A stretch of DNA of 64,000 bases, taken from positions 1,054,001-1,118,000 of the forward strand of contig WGLP01000002.1 in NCBI GenBank assembly GCA_016125505.1, read 5' to 3'. Positions within the stretch are counted from its first letter, which is position 1, and each line of letters begins with the position of its first letter. Of the stretch, positions 1-10,967 are shown piece after piece. The notes under the pieces are model-generated. The model worked only from the letters and a program-made list of their open reading frames with translations. It was not told where the DNA came from and did not search any database. The DNA is from Gammaproteobacteria bacterium (GTDB lineage Bacteria; Pseudomonadota; Gammaproteobacteria; UBA6429; Thiohalophilaceae). The position numbers and the translations under genes were made by a program.

Positions 1-560
1 GCAAGATTATCAATGACCCCTGTGGCAAGTGTCATGGCCAGGGCCGGGTCCAGAAGCACAAGACCCTGTCGGTCAAAATCCCGGCCGGGGTCGACACCGG
101 CGACCGAATCCGCCTGAGTGGTGAAGGCGAGGCGGGCGAGCATGGCGGACCGCCGGGCGACCTTTACGTGCAAATCAGCGTGAAGTCACACCCGATCTTC
201 GAACGCGATGGTGCCGATCTGTATTGCGAGGTCCCGATCAACATGGTGACCGCGGCCTTAGGCGGCGAAATGGAAGTCCCGACCCTGGATGGACGGGTCA
301 AGCTCAAGATCCCGGCAGAGACCCAGAGCGGCAAGCAATTCCGCCTGCGCGGTAAAGGGGTGCGTTCCGTCCGCGGGAGTCACACCGGTGACCTGTTATG
401 CAAGGTCCTGGTCGAGACCCCGGTCAATCTGACCAAGCGCCAGAAGGAGCTCCTCGAAGAGCTTAACCAATCCCTGCAAGCGGACAGCGTGCAGCACAGC
501 CCGCGGTCCTCCAGCTGGCTGGACGGGGTGAAAAAGTTCTTTGAAGACATGAAGTTTTGA
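1..560 (+). CDS. dnaJ: Chaperone protein DnaJ, 3' part (5' end outside window)
   Basis: Hsp40 co-chaperone that delivers unfolded clients to DnaK and stimulates its ATPase. The reading frame is open from the first base; the first complete codon is at position 3. It opens with a CGKCHGQG motif, the last CxxCxGxG zinc-binding repeat of the Cys-rich domain. The two beta-sandwich substrate-binding domains follow ([21 protein letters not shown], then the [12 protein letters not shown] and LRGKGV signatures typical of DnaJ domain II). The end has the usual dimerisation tail, rich in Lys and Glu. Only about 186 codons are present; the J domain lies upstream of the window. No terminator hairpin is visible between this gene and the next. 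Confidence 0.95.
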   Translation, partial: KIINDPCGKCHGQGRVQKHKTLSVKIPAGVDTGDRIRLSGEGEAGEHGGPPGDLYVQISVKSHPIFERDGADLYCEVPINMVTAALGGEMEVPTLDGRVKLKIPAETQSGKQFRLRGKGVRSVRGSHTGDLLCKVLVETPVNLTKRQKELLEELNQSLQADSVQHSPRSSSWLDGVKKFFEDMKF

Positions 561-617
561 TGGCAACTGCCGTTAAATACTTACTATTCCATACTAAATA
601 TCCGTGGAAACTGGGCC

Positions 618-2843
618 ATGGGCTTACTGGACGATCTCAAACAGCAAGCACAAAAACAACAAGGTGCGACCGGCGGCGAGACACAGCCTGGCGGGACCGA
701 GGAGTTTTATCGTGACCACGTCAAGTCACGGATGGTCGCGACCTTCAATTTCTTCAACGATCTGATTAACCAGCTCAACTCCATGAATCTGGAGACCCGG
801 GCAGATTATCCTTTTCGGCCCGACGGCAAGTCAGTGACACTCCTGCAGCAGGGTTACAAGGTTTTCAGTGACGAGATACCCAACCCTCGACAAATCACAC
901 TGGCGTGTTTTGGTGGGTTGGTAAATCCCGTGGTGTATGAGGTGCAGGGCCGGAGTGCTGTCCTGGCGCAGAGTGAATTACTCGATCGTTACAATTTTAA
1001 ATACGAAAAGCGGGAGCAAAAAGACGCTCGACAAATGGTGACCGGTGCAAAATTCAGACTGGTTGGACCCCTGCAGCTCAAGATCAGTTTGCAATACGAT
1101 GAAAGCAGACAGGTTATCAAACTGCTCGTCTCGAATTTTTCCGGGGCGGGTACCAGTCAGTATCATTTGCGACCTGAACAATTGGATGAGGCCTTCCGGG
1201 ATCTCCTGGGCAGATATCTCCTGCGTAAGGTAGACAGCCTGTTCAGGGAAGAGATATCCGAAGAAGACAGAAAGAAGATACGCGACAGGATGATTGTGGA
1301 GGCGCGAATTCGCGAGCAGGAATTGCTGGAAGCGGAAGCGCGCCGCAATGCGGAGAAAGCGGCGGAAAAAGAAAGGACGGCCAAAGAACAAATCAAGCGT
1401 GCTGTTAATACCCAGAAAGAACAGCTGAAGCGCGTGATGAATTCGCAAGTCGCCAAGGGCAAGGAAAGCCTCAAAGGTATGTTTGATAAGCTGAAGAAAC
1501 AGGTGCAGGCATCGGAGCAGACACCGTCAGTGCAGCCAACACTGTCACCGGCAAGTGCACCGCCAACAAAACCTGCACAAGCGCCTCAACAGGTGACTGC
1601 AAAGACAGTGATGCCAGCGCAAACGAATACCCCGACAACGGTGACAACGCCCGTCACTGCAGGCGTAGCCGCACAAGCCAGAGAGCCAGCGGCGCCGTTA
1701 AAAACAGCAACGCCTAAGAAGCCGACGCAACCGCCAAAAGTGTATAACGCACCACCGAACAATCCATTTTTAAAGCCTGAACCGCCAGAAGAACCACCAC
1801 TGGATACGACTGAACGGGATGCGATGTTAGCAGCAGAAACGCCAGCACCAGCAAAACCTGCGATAGAAAACCCAGCAACAGCAGAGCCATCGGCTACGAA
1901 ATCAGAGCTTGAGCTGGTTCCTCTGACCGAGACCCCGGCTCGCGCGGATATAGCACCGGCACCGGAACCGGATACAACGGAACGGGATGCGCAGTCACCG
2001 GCAGAAACAACGCAACCGCCAGCAAAGCCTGTGATAGACAAGCCAGCAACAGCGGAGCCATCGGCTGCGAAATCAGAGCTTGAGCTGGTCCCGATGACCG
2101 CGACCCCGGCTCGCGCGGATATAGCACCGGCACCGGAACCGGATACGACGGAACGGGATGCGATGTCACCGGCACAAACAACGCCAGCGCCAGTAAAGGC
2201 TGCGATAGACAAGCCAGCAACAGCGGAGCCATCGGCAGCGAAATCAGAGCCTGTGCTGGTCCCGGTGACCGCGACCTCGGCTCGCGCGGATATGGCGCCG
2301 GCACTGGAACTGGATACGGCGGAACGGGATGCGATGTTACCGGCAGAAACGCCACCGCCAGCAAAACCTGCGATAGAGAACCCAGCAACAAAGAAACCAT
2401 CGGTAGCGAAATCAGAGCCTGCGCCAGTGCCGACGACAGATGCCTCGACACGTCCGGATCTGACACCGGAGTCGCTGGCGGAAGATCTTGCCCGGATTAT
2501 CGAACGTGACAAACAGAACGTGTCCCAACAAACTACGCAGAGTAAAAATGCGTCCAACCCGTTCTTGCAAACGTCGTCAGCCAAGGTGACCGCGCAGACA
2601 GCGACGACACCGGCTGCCATGCAACGTCCGCGGCCTTACCTGAAACCCGGTGAACTGAATACCGGTTTGACTGGTGTATTGCCAAAGTCCCGGCAAGCGG
2701 TGAGTGCCAAAGACGCAACGTCACCGGAAGCAAAAAACTCCACACAAAATCCTTTTTTGAAACCAGACGAAATGGAGCTGGATATCGATATCTCCGGTAA
2801 TGTTGTACCACCTCAGCGCAACGACTCCGAAGAAAATTCCTGA
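618..2843 (+). CDS. Repeat-rich protein of unknown function
   Basis: Not recognised. The 741-residue protein has no signal peptide and no membrane segment, so it is probably cytoplasmic. Residues 1-205 look globular. Residues about 210-300 are charged and likely coiled coil, rich in Arg, Glu, Lys and Ala. The rest is Pro/Ala/Thr-rich and low in complexity. Four near-identical tandem repeats of about 56-57 residues, beginning DTTERDA, cover residues about 396-619. The motif NPFL occurs at residues 382, 647 and 711, twice as NPFLKP followed by an acidic residue. It lies between dnaJ and dapB. Long open frames on the other strand over the repeats are shadows of biased composition. The ATG at 618 has only a weak ribosome binding site. 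Confidence 0.8.
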   Translation: MGLLDDLKQQAQKQQGATGGETQPGGTEEFYRDHVKSRMVATFNFFNDLINQLNSMNLETRADYPFRPDGKSVTLLQQGYKVFSDEIPNPRQITLACFGGLVNPVVYEVQGRSAVLAQSELLDRYNFKYEKREQKDARQMVTGAKFRLVGPLQLKISLQYDESRQVIKLLVSNFSGAGTSQYHLRPEQLDEAFRDLLGRYLLRKVDSLFREEISEEDRKKIRDRMIVEARIREQELLEAEARRNAEKAAEKERTAKEQIKRAVNTQKEQLKRVMNSQVAKGKESLKGMFDKLKKQVQASEQTPSVQPTLSPASAPPTKPAQAPQQVTAKTVMPAQTNTPTTVTTPVTAGVAAQAREPAAPLKTATPKKPTQPPKVYNAPPNNPFLKPEPPEEPPLDTTERDAMLAAETPAPAKPAIENPATAEPSATKSELELVPLTETPARADIAPAPEPDTTERDAQSPAETTQPPAKPVIDKPATAEPSAAKSELELVPMTATPARADIAPAPEPDTTERDAMSPAQTTPAPVKAAIDKPATAEPSAAKSEPVLVPVTATSARADMAPALELDTAERDAMLPAETPPPAKPAIENPATKKPSVAKSEPAPVPTTDASTRPDLTPESLAEDLARIIERDKQNVSQQTTQSKNASNPFLQTSSAKVTAQTATTPAAMQRPRPYLKPGELNTGLTGVLPKSRQAVSAKDATSPEAKNSTQNPFLKPDEMELDIDISGNVVPPQRNDSEENS
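1803..2475 (+). repeat. Four in-frame tandem repeats of about 170 bp
   Basis: Repeat units begin at 1803, 1971, 2142 and 2313, giving periods of 168, 171 and 171 bp; the last unit is about 162 bp. Each encodes a DTTERDA (or DTAERDA) start, a Pro/Ala-rich centre and a KSE(L/P) block followed by a Thr/Ala-rich linker. Units 1-3 are nearly identical at the DNA level (for example the shared string around gctcgcgcggata), which points to recent duplication or unequal exchange. Unit 4 has diverged. All periods are multiples of three, so the frame is kept. Confidence 0.9.
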
Positions 2844-2901
2844 AGCAAATCGCAATTGCGATCACGCCGCAAAACCGCCTATCATTCCCCTTCGTTCGTA
2901 A

Positions 2902-3723
<822 letters not shown>

Positions 3724-3748
3724 CGCCAAAAAATCTCGGTATCGCCCT

Positions 3749-3776
3749 TAAGTCTGACTTCATCTCATGTTACAAT
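3749..3776 (+). promoter_or_regulatory. Candidate sigma-70 promoter for carAB
   Basis: A -10 box TACAAT is at 3771-3776. A weak -35 TTAAGT is at 3749-3754, 16 bp apart. It lies in the dapB-carA gap, upstream of a hairpin plus T-run. The -10 is good and the -35 poor, so the call is tentative. Confidence 0.35.
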
Positions 3777-3824
3777 GCCTCCGGTCAGCAAGATACTTGT
3801 GACCAAACCAAAATTTTTTCCGTG

Positions 3825-3860
3825 AACGGGAGTTCCCCAGCAGGGTACCTCCCGTTTTTT
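3825..3860 (+). terminator. Hairpin plus T-run in the carA leader (terminator or attenuator)
   Basis: The arms AACGGGAG (3825-3832) and CTCCCGTT (3849-3856) are perfect complements. A smaller inner CCC-AGCA-GGG stem sits between them, and the T-run extends to 3860. It has the form of an intrinsic terminator. It could simply end dapB transcription. If the promoter at 3749 is real, it would instead lie inside the carAB leader, 24 bp before the start codon, and could act as an attenuator. Confidence 0.65.
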
Positions 3861-3884
3861 GCAGCCTGAATTTTTGGAGGACAC

Positions 3885-5027
3885 TTGAGTAAACCGGCGC
3901 TGTTAGCACTTGAAGACGGCACCGTCTTCCAAGGCGACTCTATCGGCATTGACGGCAGCACGGTCGGCGAGGTGGTGTTCAATACCGCCATGACCGGCTA
4001 TCAAGAGATCCTGACCGATCCTTCCTACGCAAAACAAATCGTGACCCTGACGTATCCGCATATTGGCAACGTCGGTACGAATCCTGAAGACGAAGAATCC
4101 AGCGCGGTGTTTGCAGCGGGTCTCATCATCCGCGATTTGCCGCCACGCATGAGCAACTGGCGTGCAAGCGAAACACTCGAAGACTATCTCCAGCGCAACA
4201 AGGTCGTTGCGATCAGCAATATCGATACACGCAGGCTGACGCGCATCCTGCGTGAGAAGGGCGCGCAAAACGGTTGTATCATGGCCGGCGATCTCGATGC
4301 AGCCAAGGCGATTGCCGCCGCCAAGGCCTTTCCCGGCCTGAAAGGGATGGACCTTGCCAAGGAAGTCAGTACGCACGAGCCATACGAATGGGCGCAAGGC
4401 ACATGGTCGCTGGAAAACGGTTTACCCGAGGCACCACATCCCATCAAGGAAAAGTTACCGCATCATGTGGTGGCGTACGATTACGGTGTGAAGCGCAATA
4501 TTTTGCGCATCCTGGTGGATCGCGGCTGCCGCATTTCCGTGGTGCCTGCGCAGACCCCTGCCTCCGAGGTCATGAAACTCAAACCCGATGGCGTGTTTCT
4601 TTCCAACGGCCCCGGCGACCCGGAGCCGTGTGATTACGCAATCAAGGCCATCCGGGAAATTGGCAAGACCGGCGTGCCGATCTTCGGTATCTGCCTGGGC
4701 CATCAACTGCTGTCACTGGCCAGCGGTGCCAAGACGGTGAAGATGAAATTCGGTCATCACGGCGCCAATCATCCGGTGCAGGATCTGGAATCCAGGCAGG
4801 TCTTGATCACCAGCCAGAATCACGGGTTTGCGGTGGACGACAAGACCCTGCCGGATAATCTGAAGCCGACGCATCGCTCCCTGTTCGATGGATCGCTGCA
4901 GGGCGTGGAACGCACGGATATCCCGGCATTCAGTTTTCAGGGTCACCCGGAAGCGAGCCCGGGACCACACGATATCAAATCACTCTTCGATCACTTTATT
5001 GAACTCATCGAGGCGCACAAGCAGTAA
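3885..5027 (+). CDS. carA: Carbamoyl-phosphate synthase small subunit (glutaminase)
   Basis: Hydrolyses glutamine and channels ammonia to CarB for carbamoyl phosphate, the precursor of arginine and pyrimidines. At 380 residues it has full length. An N-terminal CPSase small-chain domain (1-190) is followed by a class I glutamine amidotransferase domain. The nucleophile is Cys270 in GICLGHQL, with His354 and Glu356 in GHPEA. The start is TTG at 3885, chosen because GGAGG lies four bases upstream and the protein then begins [12 protein letters not shown], as in homologues. carB follows 5 bp downstream. Confidence 0.97.
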   Translation: MSKPALLALEDGTVFQGDSIGIDGSTVGEVVFNTAMTGYQEILTDPSYAKQIVTLTYPHIGNVGTNPEDEESSAVFAAGLIIRDLPPRMSNWRASETLEDYLQRNKVVAISNIDTRRLTRILREKGAQNGCIMAGDLDAAKAIAAAKAFPGLKGMDLAKEVSTHEPYEWAQGTWSLENGLPEAPHPIKEKLPHHVVAYDYGVKRNILRILVDRGCRISVVPAQTPASEVMKLKPDGVFLSNGPGDPEPCDYAIKAIREIGKTGVPIFGICLGHQLLSLASGAKTVKMKFGHHGANHPVQDLESRQVLITSQNHGFAVDDKTLPDNLKPTHRSLFDGSLQGVERTDIPAFSFQGHPEASPGPHDIKSLFDHFIELIEAHKQ

Positions 5028-5032
5028 TCACT

Positions 5033-8000
5033 ATGCCAAAACGTACAGACATTAAAAGCATCCTGATTATCGGCGCCGGTCCCATCGTGATCGGTCAGGC
5101 CTGCGAGTTCGATTACTCCGGCGCACAGGCCTGCAAGGCGCTGCGGGAAGAAGGCTATCGCGTGATTCTGGTCAACTCCAATCCCGCCACGATCATGACC
5201 GATCCGGAAATGGCCGATGCCACCTATATCGAGCCGGTAACCTGGCAGACCGTGGCACGCATTATCGAAAAGGAGCGCCCGGACGCCTTGTTGCCGACCA
5301 TGGGTGGTCAGACCGCATTGAACACCGCACTGGATCTGGATCGCGAGGGCGTCCTGGAAAAGTTCGGCGTGGAGATGATCGGTGCGAAGAAGGAGGCCAT
5401 CGACAAGGCCGAGGACCGCGATCTGTTCCGCAAGGCGATGCGAAAGATCGGTTTGAACATGCCGCGTTCCGCCATTGCGCATAGCATGGAAGAGGCCTTG
5501 CAGGTACAGGCATCTATCGGTTTTCCCACCATCATCCGGCCTTCGTTCACGCTCGGTGGCAGTGGTGGCGGTATTGCGTATAACAAGGAAGAGTTCGTCG
5601 AGATCTGCGAACGCGGTCTGGACCTGTCGCCGACCAATGAATTGCTGATCGAAGAATCCGCGCTGGGCTGGAAAGAATACGAAATGGAAGTGGTGCGCGA
5701 TCGCAAGGATAACTGCATCATCATCTGTTCCATCGAAAACCTCGACCCCATGGGCGTGCACACCGGTGATTCGATCACGGTGGCGCCGGCGCAGACGCTG
5801 ACCGACAAGGAATATCAGATCATGCGCGACGCCTCGATCGCGGTGCTGCGCGAGATCGGCGTCGATACCGGTGGTTCCAATGTGCAGTTCGCGATCAATC
5901 CCGAGAATGGCCGCATGATCATCATCGAGATGAACCCGCGCGTGTCGCGTTCATCGGCGCTGGCCTCCAAGGCGACCGGTTTCCCCATTGCGAAGGTCGC
6001 GGCCAAACTGGCGGTGGGTTACACCCTGGACGAATTGCAAAACGATATCACCGGTGGGCGCACACCGGCGTCGTTCGAACCGACTATCGATTACGTGGTC
6101 ACGAAGATCCCGCGCTTCACCTTTGAAAAATTCCCGCAGGCCGAGACCAAACTCACGACCCAGATGAAGTCCGTGGGCGAGGTGATGGCGATAGGTCGCA
6201 CGCAACAGGAATCCTTGCAAAAGGCCCTGCGCGGTCTGGAGATCGGCACCGATGGCTTTAACGAGATGGTGGATCTCGCCGATCCTGAAGCGAAGCAGCG
6301 CATCCGCGCGGAATTGAAATCCGTCGGCCCCAATCGTATCTGGTACGTGGGTGATGCCTTTCGCGCCGGCTACAGTGTCGAGGATGTGCATGAGCTGACA
6401 GCTATCGATCCCTGGTTCCTGGTGCTGATCGAAGAGATTATCCAGATCGAAAACGAAGTGCGCGAGCAGGGCATGGCGGCGTTGGATGCCTCGCGCATGC
6501 GGTACCTGAAACGCAAGGGATTTTCCGATTCACGCCTGGCCAAATTACTGGGCGTTGCCGAAAAAGAATTGCGTGCGCACCGGCATCAATTGAACGTGCG
6601 CCCGGTGTACAAGCGTGTCGATACCTGCGCCGCGGAATTTGCCACGAATACCGCTTACATGTATTCCACGTATGAAGAGGAATGCGAAGCCGCGCCGACA
6701 ACGCGTAACAAGATCATGGTGCTGGGTGGCGGGCCCAACCGTATCGGTCAGGGTATCGAATTCGATTATTGTTGCGTGCACGCGTCCATGGCCTGCCGCG
6801 AGGAAGGTTACGAGACCATTATGGTCAATTGTAATCCGGAGACGGTCTCCACCGATTACGATACCTCCGACCGTCTGTACTTCGAGCCTTTAACCCTCGA
6901 AGACGTGCTCGAACTCATTCATCTGGAAAAACCCAAAGGCGTCATCGTGCAATACGGCGGACAGACACCGCTGAAGCTGGCGCGTGACCTGGAAGCGGCG
7001 GGCGCACCGATCATTGGCACATCACCGGATTCCATCGATCTCGCTGAAGACCGCGAACGCTTCCAGAAACTGATCCAGGATCTGGATCTGAAGCAACCAC
7101 CGAATCGCACTGCGCGTGCCGAAGAGCAGGCGGTGAAGCTCGCGGAAGAGATTGGTTATCCGCTGGTGGTGCGTCCCTCATATGTCCTCGGTGGGCGTGC
7201 GATGGAGATCGTGTATAACGTCGATGAACTGCGTCGCTATATGAAAGAGGCAGTAAAGGTCTCCAACGAGTCGCCGGTGCTGCTGGATCGTTTTCTAGAC
7301 GATGCCATCGAAGTGGATGTGGATATCATCTGCGACGGTGAGGATGTGTTGATCGGCGGCATCATGCAACACATCGAACAGGCAGGTATTCACTCCGGTG
7401 ATTCCGCCTGTTCCTTGCCGCCGTATCAATTGAGCAAGGACTTGCAGGATCAGATGCGCGATCAAGTGGCGCGCATGGCCAAAGCGCTCAAGGTCGTGGG
7501 CCTGATGAATACCCAGTTCGCGATCCAGGGTGACACCGTCTATGTGCTGGAAGTCAACCCGCGGGCATCGCGTACGGTACCCTTCGTATCCAAGGCCACA
7601 GGTGTTCCACTGGCCAAGGTCTCGGCGCGTTGCATGGTCGGGCGTAAACTGCGTGAGCAAGGGGTAACAAAAGAGCAGATTCCCAACTATTATAGTGTGA
7701 AGGAATCCGTGTTCCCGTTCATCAAGTTCCCCGGTGTGGACCCCATACTCGGCCCGGAAATGAAATCGACCGGCGAGGTGATGGGTGTTGGCGTGAATTT
7801 TGGCGAGGCCTTTGCGAAAGGGCAGCTCGGCGCCGGTGAGCGGCTGCCACAGAACGGCAAGGTCTTCATTAGCGTACGCGAAGTCGACAAAAAGCGCGTG
7901 GTGAATGTCGCCCGTGCGCTATTGGATTTAGGCTTTAGCGTCGTTGCAACACGTGGGACAGCGGATGTGATAAAGGGCGCAGGTCTTGCCTGCGAAATGG

Positions 8001-8254
8001 TCTATAAAGTTAATGAAGGCAGACCGGACATTGTCGATATGATCAAAAATGACGAGATCGATTTGATCATCAACACGACCGAAGGCCGCCAGGCAATTGC
8101 GGATTCGTACACGATTCGTCGCAGCGCCTTGCAGCACAAAGTACCGTACACCACGACAGTGGCTGGCGGTGAAGCCATTTGTATCGCCTTGCAACAAAAG
8201 GACAACACGAGCGTGAAAAGCCTGCAGGAATTACATAAGGAACTGGTGGCATGA
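5033..8254 (+). CDS. carB: Carbamoyl-phosphate synthase large subunit
   Basis: Makes carbamoyl phosphate from bicarbonate, two ATP and the ammonia delivered by CarA. At 1073 residues it matches the family. Two homologous ATP-grasp halves are visible: [31 protein letters not shown] start in the first half and [17 protein letters not shown] at the start of the second half near residue 560. Both halves carry the EMNPR/EVNPR metal-binding motifs. The C-terminal MGS-like allosteric domain begins near residue 935. Its stop overlaps the greA start (ATGA), so the two genes are co-transcribed and probably translationally coupled. Confidence 0.98.
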   Translation: MPKRTDIKSILIIGAGPIVIGQACEFDYSGAQACKALREEGYRVILVNSNPATIMTDPEMADATYIEPVTWQTVARIIEKERPDALLPTMGGQTALNTALDLDREGVLEKFGVEMIGAKKEAIDKAEDRDLFRKAMRKIGLNMPRSAIAHSMEEALQVQASIGFPTIIRPSFTLGGSGGGIAYNKEEFVEICERGLDLSPTNELLIEESALGWKEYEMEVVRDRKDNCIIICSIENLDPMGVHTGDSITVAPAQTLTDKEYQIMRDASIAVLREIGVDTGGSNVQFAINPENGRMIIIEMNPRVSRSSALASKATGFPIAKVAAKLAVGYTLDELQNDITGGRTPASFEPTIDYVVTKIPRFTFEKFPQAETKLTTQMKSVGEVMAIGRTQQESLQKALRGLEIGTDGFNEMVDLADPEAKQRIRAELKSVGPNRIWYVGDAFRAGYSVEDVHELTAIDPWFLVLIEEIIQIENEVREQGMAALDASRMRYLKRKGFSDSRLAKLLGVAEKELRAHRHQLNVRPVYKRVDTCAAEFATNTAYMYSTYEEECEAAPTTRNKIMVLGGGPNRIGQGIEFDYCCVHASMACREEGYETIMVNCNPETVSTDYDTSDRLYFEPLTLEDVLELIHLEKPKGVIVQYGGQTPLKLARDLEAAGAPIIGTSPDSIDLAEDRERFQKLIQDLDLKQPPNRTARAEEQAVKLAEEIGYPLVVRPSYVLGGRAMEIVYNVDELRRYMKEAVKVSNESPVLLDRFLDDAIEVDVDIICDGEDVLIGGIMQHIEQAGIHSGDSACSLPPYQLSKDLQDQMRDQVARMAKALKVVGLMNTQFAIQGDTVYVLEVNPRASRTVPFVSKATGVPLAKVSARCMVGRKLREQGVTKEQIPNYYSVKESVFPFIKFPGVDPILGPEMKSTGEVMGVGVNFGEAFAKGQLGAGERLPQNGKVFISVREVDKKRVVNVARALLDLGFSVVATRGTADVIKGAGLACEMVYKVNEGRPDIVDMIKNDEIDLIINTTEGRQAIADSYTIRRSALQHKVPYTTTVAGGEAICIALQQKDNTSVKSLQELHKELVA

Positions 8255-8733
8255 GCCGGGTTCCCATTACTACTGATGGCGCCGAAAAACTGCGTGGCGA
8301 GCTGGACGATTTGAAACGCAACAAGCGTCCTGCCGTGATTCAGGCGATTGCCGAGGCGCGCGAACACGGTGACCTCAAGGAGAACGCCGAATACCACGCC
8401 GCCCGCGAACAACAGAGCTTTATCGAGGGCCGCATCCAGGAACTCGAAGGCGTGCTCTCCAACGCCGAGATTATCGATGTCAAGACCGTGGGTGCCAATG
8501 CCGGCAAAAAGATCGTGTTCGGTGCGACGGTGGATCTCTTCGACGTCGAGCTGGAAAAGGATGTGACCTACAAGATCGTCGGCGAACTCGAGGCCGATAT
8601 CAAAAGCAATCTTATCTCCGTGACCTCTCCCATTGCGCGTGCGCTTATCGGTAAAAACGTTGACGACACCGTGACCGTCAAGGCGCCCGCCGGCGATCGC
8701 GAGTATGAGATCGTGGATGTACGTTACGAGTAG
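8251..8733 (+). CDS. greA: Transcription elongation factor GreA
   Basis: Rescues backtracked RNA polymerase by stimulating cleavage of the transcript 3' end through the secondary channel. At 160 residues it has the N-terminal coiled coil with the conserved acidic tip ([14 protein letters not shown], near residues 37-50) and a C-terminal FKBP-like domain. The ATG overlaps the carB stop by 4 bp. The carAB-greA order is common in gammaproteobacteria. Confidence 0.97.
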   Translation: MSRVPITTDGAEKLRGELDDLKRNKRPAVIQAIAEAREHGDLKENAEYHAAREQQSFIEGRIQELEGVLSNAEIIDVKTVGANAGKKIVFGATVDLFDVELEKDVTYKIVGELEADIKSNLISVTSPIARALIGKNVDDTVTVKAPAGDREYEIVDVRYE

Positions 8734-8787
8734 TTCCCTGCAACATTGAAAATCATACGTGCGAAAAATTAAGGTATAAACCATCGC

Positions 8788-9552
8788 ATGTGGAAAAAGA
8801 TCCGTATTGCCATCCTGCTGTTTATCCTGTTCCTGGTGGCGGCGGATACCTATCTTACCCATTACCGTGCGGTGAGCTGGGATGAAACCTTGTGGGTGGC
8901 AATCTATCCCATTAATCCGGATCGTGACCCGGTCGTAGAGCGCTATATCAGCCAGCTGTCCAATCGCAGTTTTGCGCCGATCGACGCCTTTTTTGCAGAC
9001 GAGGCGCAACGCAATCATTTAACACAAGCCAAACCGTTCAAGGTCATGTTGGCGCACACGGTCGACGAACTACCACCTGAACCGCCACAGGATCGCAACA
9101 CCTTGCAGGTGGCCTGGTGGAGCCTGAAGTTAAGGTGGTGGGCCTATTCACATGATCATTCAGGATTTTCTCCGCATATCAAAATGTTCGTGATCTACCA
9201 CAACTACGATAGAGTCAAACGGCTTGAACACTCTTTAGGGATGCAGAAAGGGATGATTGGTGTTGTGCATGCCTATGCCCACCGTGAACTGGAAGGCAGG
9301 AATAACCTGGTGATTGCTCACGAGATGCTGCATACCGTTGGTGCGACGGATAAGTATGACCTCCAGAGTGGTCTGCCCATTTTCCCCGATGGTTATGCAG
9401 AGCCGGATAAGAAGCCGCTATATCCACAACAGTATGCGGAACTGATGGGTGCGTTTATCCCAATAGACAAGACATCCGTCGTGATGCCGCGCAGTTTGAA
9501 TTTCGCCCTGCTTGGCGCTATCACACTTACAGAAATAAACTGGTTACGCTAA
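8788..9552 (+). CDS. Membrane-anchored protein with HExxH motif, possible metallopeptidase
   Basis: The 254-residue protein has one N-terminal membrane segment (residues about 6-20) and an otherwise soluble domain, probably periplasmic. The motif HEMLHTVGATDKYD at residues 178-191 contains HExxH, with a downstream Gly and an acidic residue reminiscent of zinc-dependent peptidases. No named family is recognised with certainty. Upstream is greA (54 bp) and downstream a DUF5658-like gene. The zinc-binding reading is inferred from this one motif. Confidence 0.75.
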   Translation: MWKKIRIAILLFILFLVAADTYLTHYRAVSWDETLWVAIYPINPDRDPVVERYISQLSNRSFAPIDAFFADEAQRNHLTQAKPFKVMLAHTVDELPPEPPQDRNTLQVAWWSLKLRWWAYSHDHSGFSPHIKMFVIYHNYDRVKRLEHSLGMQKGMIGVVHAYAHRELEGRNNLVIAHEMLHTVGATDKYDLQSGLPIFPDGYAEPDKKPLYPQQYAELMGAFIPIDKTSVVMPRSLNFALLGAITLTEINWLR

Positions 9553-9593
9553 TTTTATTCAATACTATCAGATAGTTAGTAACCATATAAAAA

Positions 9594-9622
9594 TTGTGAA
9601 CCAGTTCGCATTCACGTAGAAT
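9594..9622 (+). promoter_or_regulatory. Candidate sigma-70 promoter for the DUF5658-like gene
   Basis: TTGTGA at 9594-9599 and TAGAAT at 9617-9622 are separated by 17 bp, in the AT-rich gap before the GTG start at 9657. Four of six and five of six consensus bases match. Confidence 0.5.
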
Positions 9623-9656
9623 ACCTACACATAACGAAAAACTTTGGGGCAAGGGT

Positions 9657-10127
9657 GTGATTGGGGAAATCGAACTTGCAGCTGATGGTTGTCGGCGCCG
9701 ACTCACAGATCGTCGCCAGGCCAATTTGCGCAGTATGTTTTACGCCTTATTTATGTCTCGCCGCCGGAGTCATCGGCGTACCGATCATAGCAAGAGTTAT
9801 TACAGTGACAGCTACGGGCCTTATGTAACGGGTGCGGCCTTACTGCTGATGCTGTTCTGCGTTCTCGATTCGTATTTCACGTTATTGCTGATTCAATACG
9901 GTTCCATCGAACTCAATCCGATACTGGCCTGGGCCTTGCAACAGCATGTGTTGTTCTTTTTCCTGCTGAAGTATTCGGTGACCGCGGTCTGCGTGGTTGT
10001 GGCGGTCATGCATAAGCAATTCCCCGTGTACGGTCTGAAAGGTTCGCATATCCTGATGGCCTGTCTCCTCGGCTATGGCATTCTGATCCATTACCAACTG
10101 GCAATGTTGCTGCCGGTTCTGTTTTAA
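9657..10127 (+). CDS. DUF5658-like integral membrane protein
   Basis: The 156-residue protein begins with an Arg-rich cytoplasmic stretch (RRRLTDRR and SRRRSHRR). Three hydrophobic segments follow at residues about 57-82, 95-115 and 128-155. The pattern of a D..FT.LLI segment followed by ELNP.LAW matches my recollection of the DUF5658 family, whose function is unknown. The GTG at 9657 is preferred over the ATG at 9735 because the Arg-rich leader is typical of the family and GGGG/AAGG precede it. Confidence 0.7.
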   Translation: MIGEIELAADGCRRRLTDRRQANLRSMFYALFMSRRRSHRRTDHSKSYYSDSYGPYVTGAALLLMLFCVLDSYFTLLLIQYGSIELNPILAWALQQHVLFFFLLKYSVTAVCVVVAVMHKQFPVYGLKGSHILMACLLGYGILIHYQLAMLLPVLF

Positions 10128-10162
10128 TCCAGTCCTTCTAATTCCAGCAGGGAGAATTCGGC

Positions 10163-10603
10163 ATGCGTGCGATGGCGGAACGTGTCTTATTGACATTGTG
10201 GATTGGCGGCATGTGGGCCGTTGGTTACCTGGTTGCCCCGACCCTGTTTTCCATACTCAAGGACAAGGCGCAGGCCGGTACCATCGCCGGGCACCTCTTC
10301 ACGGTGATGAGCTATGTTGGGTTGGTCTGTGGTGGGTTATTGCTGCTCAGCCTTATCGCGGAGTCAGGGAAACGTATTTTGACATCATGGCGTGGGCCAG
10401 TATTAATTGGCATGCTGCTGATAATTTGTATTGGCCAGTTCGCATTACAGCCGCGCATGGCAGCACTACGTGATGCGGGCCTGCAGGGTGAGAATCTTCA
10501 CACCTTTATGCGGATGCACGGTATTTCGCAGGTGTTGTTTTTGCTCGTGAGCCTGGGCGGTCTGGCCCTGGTGATGTTCGGGCTTCGGAAGAGAACGGGC
10601 TAA
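10163..10603 (+). CDS. DUF4149-like integral membrane protein
   Basis: The 146-residue protein has four predicted membrane helices (residues about 5-27, 45-65, 75-93 and 118-140). The GMWAVGYLVAPTLF segment is typical of the DUF4149/TMEM205-like family. Its biochemical role is unknown. A ribosome site (AGGGAGA) lies about 8 bases before the ATG. Members of this family often sit next to yhbY, rlmE and ftsH in gammaproteobacteria, as here. The stop overlaps the 3' end of the convergent yhbY gene by 4 bp. Confidence 0.8.
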   Translation: MRAMAERVLLTLWIGGMWAVGYLVAPTLFSILKDKAQAGTIAGHLFTVMSYVGLVCGGLLLLSLIAESGKRILTSWRGPVLIGMLLIICIGQFALQPRMAALRDAGLQGENLHTFMRMHGISQVLFLLVSLGGLALVMFGLRKRTG

Positions 10604-10887
10604 TTAAATTCAATCTTCGGTTTGTCGGCACGCCGGAAAAACGTGCCAATGTGTCCGATCCGCTGTACCACATCGCTATGGGTCTGTTGGGCGATGCGAT
10701 CGATCAAGGCGTTTCGTTCTTCACGCTCTCCCGCATTAATCCGCACCTTGACCAATTCATGTACCGACAAGGCCTGATCGATTTCCGCCATGACGTTATC
10801 GGTGAGGCCATGCTGGCCGATGATCACGATGACTTTACGGTGGTGGGCTAGCTTGCGTAATTGTTTGCGGTGTTTTTCGGAGAGCAT
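10600..10887 (-). CDS. yhbY: Ribosome assembly RNA-binding protein YhbY (CRM domain)
   Basis: A single CRM-domain protein of 95 residues that associates with pre-50S particles. The sequence starts MLSEKHRKQLRKLAHH and contains the family's GxxG loop region (IIGQHGLTDNV) followed by VKVRINAGEREER. It is transcribed divergently from rlmE, with an 80-bp gap between the start codons. This arrangement is widely conserved. Confidence 0.95.
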   Translation of the reverse strand: MLSEKHRKQLRKLAHHRKVIVIIGQHGLTDNVMAEIDQALSVHELVKVRINAGEREERNALIDRIAQQTHSDVVQRIGHIGTFFRRADKPKIEFN

Positions 10888-10967
10888 GAGTATTGGAATT
10901 CGGTTAAACTGACGGCAAGTTTATCAGTTATTGGTCCAGCCAACCTCTCCCAATCGAGAGATGATCG

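Noticed and set aside
1586..2620. Long open frame on the minus strand (344 residues) over the repeats of the unknown protein, and another at 1894-2466
   Set aside because: The sequences are Gly/Ala/Ser/Val-rich or Pro/Leu-rich shadows of the biased plus-strand codons; there is no ribosome site and they mirror the repeat period.
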